From contig JAAYIN010000066.1 of the NCBI GenBank assembly GCA_012523405.1, positions 1 through 41,437 on the forward strand: a stretch of DNA of 41,437 nt, given 5' to 3'. A model generated the notes under the pieces. That model made no database searches, had not been told where the DNA came from, and saw only the letters and a list, made by a program, of their open reading frames with translations. The position numbers and the translations under genes were made by a program. The stretch comes from Clostridiales bacterium (GTDB lineage: Bacteria > Bacillota > Clostridia > Christensenellales > Aristaeellaceae). Shown one piece after another: positions 1 to 8,035 of this stretch; the stretch's first letter is position 1; every line of letters begins with the position of its first letter.

Positions 1-177
1 CTTACGCCGGCGCAAGTTGCGGGTCTCAATCTTACCAAAAATCAAAAAAGGGAGTTTCCGCTCGTTGCTTGAAGCATTGCTATGTTTTCTTCAGCTTTTC
101 CTTTCATCTTTACTTTACAGTGCCTTATTTTGACCTTTACGTCTGATGTACGCTCATGATATACTTAGCTTAACACA

Positions 178-192
178 TTCGAGTTACACGAA
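178..192. promoter_or_regulatory. Putative MerR-type operator
   Basis: The 15-base dyad TTCGAGTTACACGAA has 7-base arms with one mismatched pair. It lies 36 bases before the MerR gene. On the minus strand it overlaps a TTGACT box (198-193) followed after 19 bases by a weak TAAGCT box. A long 19-base spacer with a dyad inside is the usual layout of MerR-controlled promoters. This suggests a divergent promoter reading left out of the window. The dyad is seen; the function is inferred. Confidence 0.4.
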
Positions 193-227
193 GTCAAGCA
201 TTTTTATTTATTGCAAAGGAGAAAAAT

Positions 228-647
228 ATGTATACGGTAAAGCAAGTCGCAAAGATGCTGAACCTGACAGAACACACCGTCCGTTTTTATACGGACAAAG
301 GCTTAGTCCCTAAACTAAAAAGAGATAAGAATAATATCCGTATTTTTGACGATGAAGCAATCCACTGGCTTACTGGTGTAAAATATCTAAAAGAATGCGG
401 AATGTCCATTGCATCTATTAAGCAATTTATCGACCTTTGCGTGGAGGGGGATGCGACAATCCCTGCCCGATATGAGATTATACTGGCGCAAACGAAACTT
501 GCACAGGAGCAATTGGAACAGGCAAAACAAAGGGTAGCATATATGGAGTATAAAAAAGAACTCTATCAAGAGATTGTCAATCAGACTATTCCCGATACAA
601 CAAACCCTGGTCAATGGAGTAAACTCCCCATCCATGAAGCAATTTAG
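228..647 (+). CDS. MerR family transcriptional regulator
   Basis: A 139-residue DNA-binding regulator. The N-terminus (about residues 1-70) is a MerR winged helix: the YTVKQVAKM helix, then the HTVRFYTDKGLVP turn and wing, then FDDEAIHWL and the second helix pair. Residues about 80-120 form the expected dimerisation coiled coil, rich in Gln, Glu, Lys and Leu. There is no C-terminal cysteine cluster, so it is not an obvious metal sensor. It resembles the short MerR regulators that respond to aldehydes or other small molecules. The start has a good ribosome site (AAAGGAG about 8 bases upstream). It stands alone on its strand, and its target probably lies to the left, behind the dyad at 178-192. 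Family assignment is firm; the ligand is unknown. Confidence 0.88.
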   Translation: MYTVKQVAKMLNLTEHTVRFYTDKGLVPKLKRDKNNIRIFDDEAIHWLTGVKYLKECGMSIASIKQFIDLCVEGDATIPARYEIILAQTKLAQEQLEQAKQRVAYMEYKKELYQEIVNQTIPDTTNPGQWSKLPIHEAI

Positions 648-807
648 GCTTTATATCTCTAGGTCAAAGCGCTTTGTTGTTTGCTTGTGATGGAGAGTAT
701 AGGCATATTCCCCCTCAGCATTAATAAGGGAAAAGCGATATGTCATCGTTTGCTGGCAGCAGCATCTGCTAATTGATGAAGCAGGCGAAACATGATATCC
801 TTTTCGC

Positions 808-823
808 ATACCCCTACGGGTAT
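808..823. promoter_or_regulatory. CsoR-type operator upstream of csoR
   Basis: The sequence ATACCCCTACGGGTAT is a G/C-tract dyad of the kind bound by CsoR/RcnR-family repressors. It sits 15 bases before the csoR start codon, which fits autoregulation. A related site lies at 1168-1182 before the ATPase gene. Confidence 0.55.
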
Positions 824-838
824 CGGGGAGGTGAGCGA

Positions 839-1114
839 ATGCGCCAATGTATGGAGGCGGATAATCTTCACAGACGGCTGGGGAAAATCATGGGACAGCT
901 CAAAGCAATCGATAAAATGGTGGACGAGGACATTCCATGCGAGGATATGCTCATCCAAATCAATGCGGCAAAAGGTGCTTTGCATAAAGTAGGCCAAGTT
1001 GTTTTGGAAGGTCACCTCAACCATTGCGTACGCGAGGAAATTAAACATGAAGATGCCGATAAGACCATCTCTGAATTTGCCAAAGCAGTTGAGCATTTTT
1101 CACGGATGACGTAA
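839..1114 (+). CDS. csoR: CsoR family copper-sensing repressor
   Basis: A 91-residue all-helical metal-sensing repressor (DUF156/CsoR-RcnR-FrmR family). I chose the ATG at 839 because GGGGAGGTG lies just upstream and because an earlier in-frame ATG (773) would put the operator dyad inside the gene. The Cu(I) ligand set of true CsoR proteins is visible: Cys in the IPCEDML segment, then His and Cys in GHLNHC, spaced H-x3-C. The HRRLGKIMGQLKAI segment matches the family's first helix. Known CsoR proteins release their operator on binding Cu(I) and so derepress a copper exporter. Here the next gene is a P-type metal ATPase, but that gene is broken, so the repressor may have lost its main target. 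Family assignment is secure; copper specificity rests on the Cys-His-Cys pattern. Confidence 0.88.
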   Translation: MRQCMEADNLHRRLGKIMGQLKAIDKMVDEDIPCEDMLIQINAAKGALHKVGQVVLEGHLNHCVREEIKHEDADKTISEFAKAVEHFSRMT

Positions 1115-1124
1115 TGATATATGC

Positions 1125-1153
1125 AAAAAGCAGTCGATATTCGGCTGCTTTTT
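1125..1153 (+). terminator. Rho-independent terminator after csoR
   Basis: A 13-base-pair stem (AAAAAGCAGTCGA paired with TCGGCTGCTTTTT, one G-U pair) with a three-base loop and a T run starts 11 bases after the csoR stop. It would separate csoR from the ATPase gene. Confidence 0.7.
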
Positions 1154-1167
1154 TTGTTGCCAAGAGC

Positions 1168-1182
1168 ATACCATGGGGGTAT
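1168..1182. promoter_or_regulatory. Second CsoR-type operator, before the ATPase
   Basis: ATACCATGGGGGTAT shares the ATACC...GGGTAT ends of the site at 808-823. It lies between the csoR terminator and the ATPase start, so the exporter once had its own repressor site. It overlaps a TTGCCA (1157-1162) / TATAAA (1180-1185) box pair, but that pair would start the RNA at the start codon, so the promoter position is uncertain. Confidence 0.45.
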
Positions 1183-1192
1183 AAAAGGAGTG

Positions 1193-2332
1193 ATGTGGTT
1201 GGTTTTGTTCTTCAAGGCTGGAGAAAAACGAACGATTTTCTTTCTGTGTCTCTCGGCGATTTCGTTGGTGATCAGCTTTTTTCATATCGGTGATTTATCA
1301 ATCGATATCGCTTGGCTTGCGATCATTCTATGCGGCATCCCGATCATCAAAGGGCAATTGTTGGACTGGTCACTGAATTTGACATCAAGGCGGATCTGCT
1401 GGTGTCCCTTGTCCTTGTGGCCTCTGTGGTGATTGGCGAGATATTCGCGGCGGGTGAAGTGGTATTTATTATGACCATCGGCGCGTTTTTGGAAGAGCGG
1501 ACAGTCGCCAAAGCCCGCGCAGGGATTAAAAAGCAGGTGCATTTGACACCTGCCAAGGCAAGGCTCGTATGCAATGGGGAAGAGGAGATCGTTCCAGCTG
1601 AAAGGGTCAAGGTGGGCGGTGTGCTGGCGGGCGAAACGATCGCGGTGGATGGCGTGATCACAAGCGGTCAAACTTCCGTTGACCAGTCCGTCATGACGGG
1701 TGAATCCCTGCCTGTGGATAAAGGGGAAGTCTCGCAAGAGCAGAGGGCAGCAGCAGCATCATCGATGTCATGCAGAAGGAGCGCGTCATTGGCATGATTG
1801 CCCTGACGCGGCACAAACGGTCAAGGAGATCACCGCGACAGGCACGAAGATGGTGCTTCTCACAGGCGATGCAACGCAGGCGGCAAACCATATAGCGGGC
1901 GTTGCAGGGATTACGGATGTGAGAGCGGATTGCTTGCCCGAGGATAAGCTGAGCGCCATCAGAAGCTATCAGGAAAGCGGCGAACCCATTTGCATGGTGG
2001 GGGATGGCATCAACGATGCACCCGCACTCAAGGCTGTGCAGGTCGGTATCGCAATGGGCGGCGTGGGCAGCGATATTGCGATTGAAGCGGCGGATATCGT
2101 GCTGGTGGGCGACGATATTCGGGAAATTCCCCATTTGCTGCTGCTATCCAAGAAGATGATGCGCACCATCAATATCAATCTTTCCGCGTCGACGATCCTA
2201 AATTTTGTTGCGATTACACTCGCAATTACCGGGATTTTAAGCTCCGTTGTGGGCGCATTTGTTCATAATGTCGGTTCTGTTGCGGTGATTATCAACTCAT
2301 CATTGCTACTGAAATGGAGGAGCAGAAAATGA
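1193..2332 (+). pseudogene. Heavy-metal P-type (P1B) ATPase, decayed
   Basis: Remnant of a metal-exporting P1B ATPase without an N-terminal metal-binding domain. The frame starting at 1193 carries the first membrane segments up to CGIPIIKG. A one-base loss near 1352 moves the protein to a second frame, which carries GLVTEFDIKADLLV, the GAFLEERTVAKAR segment and the actuator motif TGESLP (near 1705). After that a large deletion removed the middle of the protein, including the CPC-type membrane motif and the DKTGT phosphorylation site, neither of which is found in any frame. A short stretch in the third frame (RVIGMIALT, near 1775-1800) and another frameshift lead to the hinge motif GDGINDAPALK (about 2005) and the last membrane helices. 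Without the phosphorylated Asp it cannot pump. The metal cannot be read because the ligand-bearing helices are lost; the upstream copper-type CsoR suggests copper. Confidence 0.85.
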
Positions 2333-2496
2333 AAGAATGGCTATTGTTTGTACTGGTTCTGATCGTTGGACTTAGCATGCTGATCGCGGGGATATTCTAC
2401 ATCAGAAAAGAAAAGGGCGACTTGGAATCGGTGAAGATTTATCGCGTGGTCTCCCTCATGGGTGTCGTGCTAATGGCGGGAGCAGTTGTCTATTGA
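2329..2496 (+). CDS. Small membrane protein, function unknown
   Basis: A 55-residue protein with two hydrophobic segments (about residues 4-24 and 40-55) separated by a charged loop containing YIRKEKGDLESVK. The ATG overlaps the ATPase stop codon (ATGA), and GGAGG stands about 7 bases upstream, so it was translationally coupled to the ATPase. I do not recognise the family. Position suggests an accessory subunit of the metal exporter. It remains intact although the ATPase is broken, so it may be non-functional, or it may act independently. Confidence 0.6.
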   Translation: MKEWLLFVLVLIVGLSMLIAGIFYIRKEKGDLESVKIYRVVSLMGVVLMAGAVVY

Positions 2497-2535
2497 TTGT
2501 TGGTGTAGTGAACCTATTGGGTATTAGCTAAAAAC

Positions 2536-2582
2536 AATGTGAGCCTAGTGATTGGTAACGTTCCAATCACTAGGCTCACATT
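2536..2582. terminator. Strong bidirectional terminator hairpin
   Basis: A perfect stem (arms 2538-2555 and 2563-2580, two further A-T pairs outside) with a 7-base loop and a T run on the plus side. It lies between the convergent metal cluster and the leftward secreted-protein genes. Confidence 0.85.
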
Positions 2583-2648
2583 TTCGTGTTGTGGAATCAC
2601 TGATGTTTTTCGTGTCATATGCTGCCTTTGTATCATAAACAACCGATT

Positions 2649-3650
2649 TTAGTTTGCCTTAAAAATGAGCAAAGACCAGTGAAGGATGGCATACCGTCCG
2701 TCGTCCAAAACCCACGCAAGCGTGCGATAACTACCCTGGTCATCCAGCTCCGCTATGGATTCAAAAGGTTCGCCCCCCTTGGAGCGCCACACTTGTTTTT
2801 GAATGGAAAAGAAGGTTTGATCATTCTGTTCATCGTAGGCAAGGCCGCCGACGGTTTCAAGTCCTTCGTTGCTTCTGTCGGGAAATGGAACGCTGGCAGG
2901 TAGATCCTCCAGCGTACCCGTCTGTAGATCCATGACGCTCAGGATCATAGAGGAAGAGTCCCCACGGCGTAGCAATAGGAGCTTTCCCGATTTGTATGGA
3001 TAGCAATTCAGAGCCGTCTTTGTGTCTATAATCTCATACGCGCCGCTGGATAGATCAAAGCAAATCAATGCTTCGGGTTCGCTGAGCGGCTCGATATGGC
3101 GGACATTATCTCCAAAAACATATAATTTTCCATCCATCACAAAGGATTGTATGGGCAGAAAGAGCGGCAAGATGCTGTCGCCTTTATACACAAAGGAGGT
3201 ATCCAGCTCCTGATTCATCCACGTGATCCCTTGCTCTGTTATTTCCCCGATCTTACCGCTCAGGATATTGTAGCCCCATAATGCGCCATCCCCCACGGCG
3301 ATGTAATCAACCGCTTCGGTGAGCGCGGCTTCATCTTCGGCAGATAAGTCGCCAAAGGACATGGTTCGCCATTCTTCCTTCCACTCGGGCACTGTCGGTA
3401 TCGTGCAATATGGCATGGGCTGCGCATCGCTTGGCGCCCATGTGTAGATCGAATCCCCAATATATCCATAGAAAACACCGTCCAAATACACCAGCTCTCG
3501 AAGTCCGAATGGGCTGCCGGGGTTGGGGTTTAGTGACTCACGAAATGCCTCGCCGAAAGCCTCCACGTCCCCTGAAGCAGCGAGAGCAGGCATACAGAAG
3601 GTTGCCGCAAGGCAGATGATGATCCCCATGAGCATGATGGTTCTTTTCAT
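2649..3650 (-). CDS. Secreted beta-propeller-like protein, short paralogue
   Basis: A 333-residue exported protein. I chose the ATG at 3650, with GGAGG upstream. The signal peptide runs through GIIICLAATFCMPALA, followed by the mature start ASGDVEAF. The remainder shows repeated beta-strand blocks typical of a TolB/kelch-like propeller (LVYLDGVFYGYIGDSIYTW, GDGALWGYN, SGKIGEITEQG, DGKLYVFGDN, GGLAYDEQND). It aligns along its whole length with residues about 30-320 of the next gene upstream: the SGKIG-IT-G block, the GG-AYD block and the final DDGRYA block all match. It stops where the partner's solute-binding half begins. It is therefore either a truncated duplicate or a stand-alone propeller. 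It follows the larger gene by 57 bases on the same strand and probably shares its transcript. Function unknown. Confidence 0.7.
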   Translation of the reverse strand: MKRTIMLMGIIICLAATFCMPALAASGDVEAFGEAFRESLNPNPGSPFGLRELVYLDGVFYGYIGDSIYTWAPSDAQPMPYCTIPTVPEWKEEWRTMSFGDLSAEDEAALTEAVDYIAVGDGALWGYNILSGKIGEITEQGITWMNQELDTSFVYKGDSILPLFLPIQSFVMDGKLYVFGDNVRHIEPLSEPEALICFDLSSGAYEIIDTKTALNCYPYKSGKLLLLRRGDSSSMILSVMDLQTGTLEDLPASVPFPDRSNEGLETVGGLAYDEQNDQTFFSIQKQVWRSKGGEPFESIAELDDQGSYRTLAWVLDDGRYAILHWSLLIFKAN

Positions 3651-3707
3651 TTTTTCTTCCTCCAATTAGATAACTGATAGTCGTAGCTGCTGGTATAGCG
3701 GTCTGGA

Positions 3708-6011
3708 TTATTGGCCTTCTAAGTACAGTACATACATTTTCTCATCCAGTTCCCTCAAGAAACCATCCAGATTGATCGTTCCATAGGCATAGCGCTCATA
3801 TAGGTCTTCCAGTTGCTGTAGCATCAGGCTTCCGTCAGGCGTAATATATTGATTGTCTTCAAAAAAGGAAATGGAGGGCGCGAAGGAACGATAATGAGCA
3901 ATGGCATTTTCACTGATATCCCATCTCCTTTTTTCGAGATTGGCTAACGAATTTTCCACCTCGATCAAGGTTTCTTCAAGGGTAGATCGCTGCAGAGCCG
4001 TTGCGTCTTTGAGGGACTCTGTCAGTTCATCTTGGCGCGTTTTCAGCTCTTGGGCGCTCTGCTCGTAGCTTTTATATGCCAGAGGGTCGTTGTGGTTTGG
4101 GTGGGTGGCATAGTAGGTTCTTTCGTTGTTATTCATTCGAGCGGCATGCTCAAGGTATCGTATCGCGACTTCCTTGTTCTGCGAATATGGATTCACAAAC
4201 CATACGAGCATTTTTCCCAGCACGCATGACGCCTCCCCCTCCGTAAAGACCAGAGAGGGCATGTCGATATATTGTCCTTCCAGCATGATCTCATCAAGGC
4301 TCTGATCCTCCTGCTCTTGCGACTCGACTGGTTCGAGCAGCACATTGTTATAACCCGCTGTGATAAAAAGATCGGCTTTGGGCATATAGTCGTCTGCGAA
4401 ATGGACGCTTCGTCCGCTGGTGTCCCTAATATCGCGCACCTGCTGGAGCTTTTCAAGCACGCCGCGAAGCAAATCAGTGTTGATCTCCAATCGGACATTG
4501 GGCTGTCCATATTGCTGTGCGTAGGCATTCACGAGGGTTCGAGCCCAATACGCGTGATCAAAGTTCATTGAAAAATCGACTTCCGGATATTCATCCGCAT
4601 AGCTGCTCTCCCATAGGAGCATCGCATCCAAGAACTGGTCATAGGTTGCTGGGATAGGGGTATCACCGTAGATATAATGCCACAGCGCCTCGTTCACCTG
4701 CCAGTGCCCTAAAAGCAGTTGAAATGGATAAGCCACAGGATGCCCGGCCTCATCGGTGATTGCATGCTGAATGTTGGGATACATATCCCCAATATCTGAT
4801 GTCAGGATTGCCGAAGAACTCAGATCCGCAGCATAGCCTTTCTGCACAATGGCGCTAAAGGTATGATCAGCAAAAACTGCATATAAATCGGCTGCTTGGT
4901 CGCCGGTGACTAGCAATTGAACGATCTCATCGGGCGAAAGCAATCCCGACAAGAATTCCACTGGGATGTTTGGGTTTTCGCTGGTGAAACTTTCATAGAT
5001 CGTTTGATCCGTACATCCCTGTGCATAGAGCGTTGGGTTTGTTTCGGCTGCCGACTGAACATCCCGCACGTAAAGACAAGCGGAGAATAGAGCGTATCGC
5101 CCATCTCCCAAAGCAAAGGCAATCGCTTCACCGACTAGTTCATGCACGGGAAGAAAGGCTACCGATGCATATGCTTCGCCCGCCGCGCCGCCCCAAACCT
5201 GAGATTCTGCCGTGAAGAACAAGCGATCCGAGGCAGCATCGTACGCCATACCGCCAATGGATTGATCGCTGCTGCTTTGAAAGGGTTGGAAAGGTGAATC
5301 GCTAATGGTTTCTGTGGACAAATCCATTGTTTGAATCATCCATACGTTATCGGCTGTAGGTTGCAGCATGAGAATCGAATCGGCATGATAGGAGCAAATG
5401 CCTTGCGCATTCTGTATGTCTATGTATTTGTAGGAGCCGCTAGCCAAATCAAAGGCTAACATTTCATAGTTGTTTTTGGGATAGTCGGCGTTATCCATGG
5501 CGATATAAGCATAGAGTGTATTGTTTATTACAAAGGCATTGGCAACGCGCAGCGGCCATGCATTCCCTTGGGGCATCAGAGGCGACATGTCTAGCTGCAC
5601 CTCATCCCAAGCAATGCCCTCCTCGGTGATTTTGCCTATTTTCCCGCTATAACTATTGATGCCCCATAAAGTATCATCGCCTGTTGCGATAAAACTGACC
5701 GTCTCGTCCCATCTGGCTTTTTCATCGTCCTCCAGATTGTGGTAGACCGTCCCTGTCGCTTCTGGTAATTTGGGCAACTGGCAATACATATTTGGCGCGG
5801 GGTCGGAGGGGCGCCAAGACCACACCGTCTCGTTATCCAGATACGCATATAGCGTATCGCCAAGCATCACCATCTGCTGTGTATAAAGGGAGGTCGAAAG
5901 CTGTGTTTGTGTGAACACTTCCATATTTTTCGTATCCTCCTGAGCCATACCAATAGGTAGATGCATACAAAGCACAAGACAAATAGCGACCAATGCAGTA
6001 CGTTTCTTCAT
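3708..6011 (-). CDS. Secreted propeller/solute-binding-protein fusion
   Basis: A 767-residue exported protein. The ATG at 6011 has GGAGG 7 bases upstream. The signal peptide ends near GMAQE, with no lipobox cysteine. Residues about 30-320 contain beta-propeller-like blocks (MLGDTLYAYLDN, GDDTLWGINSYSGKIG, IGGMAYDAASDRLFF, LGDGRYALF). From about residue 330 the sequence changes to a family-1-type extracellular sugar-binding fold: NPTLYAQGCTDQTIYESF, a region about target residues for a bound ligand (GDQAADLYAVFADHTF), and VAYPFQLLLGHWQVNEALW. A charged coiled coil follows (about 640-690), then a C-terminal tail. Sugar-binding proteins normally feed an ABC importer, but no permease or ATPase gene is adjacent. 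It may be a surface sensor or scavenger, or may feed a distant importer. The half-and-half architecture is read from the sequence; the ligand is unknown. Confidence 0.7.
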   Translation of the reverse strand: MKKRTALVAICLVLCMHLPIGMAQEDTKNMEVFTQTQLSTSLYTQQMVMLGDTLYAYLDNETVWSWRPSDPAPNMYCQLPKLPEATGTVYHNLEDDEKARWDETVSFIATGDDTLWGINSYSGKIGKITEEGIAWDEVQLDMSPLMPQGNAWPLRVANAFVINNTLYAYIAMDNADYPKNNYEMLAFDLASGSYKYIDIQNAQGICSYHADSILMLQPTADNVWMIQTMDLSTETISDSPFQPFQSSSDQSIGGMAYDAASDRLFFTAESQVWGGAAGEAYASVAFLPVHELVGEAIAFALGDGRYALFSACLYVRDVQSAAETNPTLYAQGCTDQTIYESFTSENPNIPVEFLSGLLSPDEIVQLLVTGDQAADLYAVFADHTFSAIVQKGYAADLSSSAILTSDIGDMYPNIQHAITDEAGHPVAYPFQLLLGHWQVNEALWHYIYGDTPIPATYDQFLDAMLLWESSYADEYPEVDFSMNFDHAYWARTLVNAYAQQYGQPNVRLEINTDLLRGVLEKLQQVRDIRDTSGRSVHFADDYMPKADLFITAGYNNVLLEPVESQEQEDQSLDEIMLEGQYIDMPSLVFTEGEASCVLGKMLVWFVNPYSQNKEVAIRYLEHAARMNNNERTYYATHPNHNDPLAYKSYEQSAQELKTRQDELTESLKDATALQRSTLEETLIEVENSLANLEKRRWDISENAIAHYRSFAPSISFFEDNQYITPDGSLMLQQLEDLYERYAYGTINLDGFLRELDEKMYVLYLEGQ

Positions 6012-6475
6012 TTTCAAACCTCCTGAAAAATCATGTTAGCGGCGTCACGGCAATCAATCGGAGCACCTTTTTCGCCTCGAATGGATCAAAACTCTCTATG
6101 AGGCTTTCAGTTGATTATTAATATAACGAACTAATTGTTTACATTGTTGCAAACGAATCCCTTCTTTGGCAATTGTAACAAGGATGACAGGCTTGTAGTG
6201 TATAGGAAGAGGCATGGGTACGATACACCGCACTACACTTTTGTTTGGCGGAAAAAGTGCTTAAGTGCGTTTGGAATACCCCAGCCTTATCTGCAAAAAG
6301 AAATTGATATATGGTATTGTATAGCGCAGAAACATTTGATAGAATAGACAAAGCGGTTAGATGAGGCTAACCAAATTCGTGCCCAGCAATGCCATCCCAT
6401 TAACGGGTGGCTTGCAGAAAACAGGTTGATACAATCCAAAGGGCCTTGTCATAGGCTTAAAAGGAGGAAAAGCTT
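6012..6475. other. Intergenic region, divergent promoters
   Basis: 464 bases between the leftward secreted-protein gene and the rightward MFS gene. It contains the promoter candidate listed at 6317-6345 and an A/T-rich stretch near 6110-6150 that could hold the leftward promoter. A short inverted repeat (TGTAGTG 6194-6200, CACTACA 6231-6237) is present. I see no convincing gene: the open frames of about 70 codons on both strands have neither ribosome sites nor recognisable protein character. Confidence 0.5.
6317..6345 (+). promoter_or_regulatory. Promoter candidate for the MFS gene
   Basis: TTGTAT (6317-6322) and TAGAAT (6340-6345) are separated by 17 bases, giving a sigma-70 type promoter and a leader of about 125 bases before the MFS ribosome site. 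Confidence 0.45.
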
Positions 6476-7720
6476 ATCAATACTCAATGGAAGAAAAATT
6501 TTTTTACGATTTATATCGGTCAAGCATTTCCATTATCGGATCAGCAGCGGTTCAATTCACCCTGATTTGGTATTTGACTTTGCAGACGGAATCTGCTGTT
6601 GTGCTGACCACGGCGGCTATCGTCGGATTTCTGTCCAGTGCGGTTCTCAGTCCCTTCGCAGGTGTATGGTTTGACCGTTATAATCGAAAAACCATCATGA
6701 TATTGTCCGATGGGTTCATTGCGCTCTCCAGTGTTGTCCTGATGATCGCATTTCTGCGCATGGGGGACGTTGCTGCTCATTTTAGTTACATCGCCCTCGC
6801 ATTAAGAAACGTAGGAACCACATTCCATACACCGGCTATGCATGCGGCAACCCCCGCCTTTGTTCCCACGGAGCACCTGATGAAGGCAGGCGGTTGGGGC
6901 AGCTTCATTAATTCTGGAAGCAATATTCTCGGCCCATTGATTGGCGCTTTCCTCATGGGCATTCTGCTGGTTGCCTATGTGATGCTGGTGGACATTTTCG
7001 GCGCAGCTTTTGCTATTGTTTGTCTTTTGTTTGTCAAAATCCCCAATATTCCAAGGCAGAACGCAGAGAACACCCCATTCCTTGTGGAGTTTAAGCAGGG
7101 TATTCGGGCTGCTAGAAAACAAGTTGCTCATGGCAGCACTGCCCCAGTATATCTTCACTGACGTTTTGTATTTCCCCCTCAGTTCCTTGCTGCCTTTGCT
7201 CGTGCTCAGTCATTACAATGGTACGGCGCTGCGTAATGGAGCGCTGGATACTGTATTTGCGACAGATATGCTAATTTCTTCCATCACGCTGGGCGTGTGG
7301 GGCGGCTCCTGGCGGAAGATGATGACGGTTTCCATTGGCATCGGTGTGCTTGGACTTGCGACTGCCATCACTGGTATTTTACCTGCATCAATGTTTTTGA
7401 TATGCCTTTTGTGTACCTTTGTGATGGGACATACGGCGGCATGGTTTAACGTGCTGTTCAATGTCTATGTGCAGGAGAGCACGGATGAAAAGGATTTGGG
7501 TAAGGTCATAACTTTGCTTTTCACAGTCTGTACCATCGCAAACCCTGTGGGGCTCGCCATATCAGGATCGGTCAGCGAGGCGGTTGGTATAGGAAACTGG
7601 TTCTTGCTTTCTGGTGTGCTCCTGATGGTCTTGGGATTGCTTTGCTATTTTAGAACAAGAAAGCCAGAACAGGCATATATCGCGCAGAAGGCAGCTGAAA
7701 AAGCCGTGCTAGAGTCGTAA
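6476..7720 (+). pseudogene. MFS drug-efflux-type transporter, broken
   Basis: Remnant of a 12-helix major facilitator of the macrolide/multidrug efflux type. A good AGGAGG (about 6460-6466) is followed at 6476 by ATC, where the expected start should be. That frame reads INTQWKKNFFTIYIGQAF, the typical N-terminus of these exporters, so the start codon itself seems mutated. A one-base loss near 6530 shifts the frame into IIGSAAVQFTLIWYLT and on through the motif A segment FDRYNRKT and the first six helices. A second shift near 7108-7115 leads into ENKLLMAALPQY and the last six helices, ending at 7720. A shorter product could start at the ATG at 6487, but it would lose the natural N-terminus and stop at 7161. 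Substrate unknown. Confidence 0.8.
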
Positions 7721-7824
7721 GGACACGGCACAGCATATGAAACGAATGTGACTACTTAACAGTCTATCAAACGCAGACATGTGAGTGCTTATTACGGCGC
7801 TTATCAACCCACGTAAGTTATATC

Positions 7825-7865
7825 AAAAACAGACCTTTTCCCAGTGCGTGAAAAGGTCTGTTTTT
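7825..7865 (+). terminator. Terminator upstream of the cas operon
   Basis: The stem ACAGACCTTTTC (7829-7840) pairs with GAAAAGGTCTGT (7850-7861), with flanking A/T pairs and a T run. It lies about 105 bases after the MFS remnant and shields the cas operon from upstream transcription. Confidence 0.8.
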
Positions 7866-7969
7866 TGTTTGAAATAAAGCTTGGTATTCTCAGTTTAGGG
7901 AGTTACCGCTTTTGCAATCGCCCGAATAGGGCAAGCTATATAATTATCTGGCATCAGTCATTTAAACTA

Positions 7970-7978
7970 TGATATAAT
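7970..7978 (+). promoter_or_regulatory. Extended -10 promoter of the cas operon
   Basis: TGATATAAT is a perfect extended -10 element (TGnTATAAT). I see no good -35 box, which extended -10 promoters can do without. The start of transcription would fall about 50 bases before cas3. The rest of the 315-base gap (7721-8035) holds only the terminator and A/T-rich DNA. Confidence 0.55.
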
Positions 7979-8035
7979 TGTCCCAACATATAAAAACGTT
8001 AAATAGAAGTACCCTTTGATTTTGGGAGGTACTAT

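Noticed and set aside
130-165. TTGACC (130-135) and TATACT (160-165) as a MerR gene promoter
   Set aside because: The spacer is 24 bases, too long for a normal or MerR-type promoter.
1-177. A gene end or RNA at the left edge
   Set aside because: No open frame or folded RNA could be supported in this short A/T-rich stretch.
6135-6351. Opposed open frames of about 70 codons on both strands
   Set aside because: Neither has a ribosome site nor recognisable sequence features; treated as chance.
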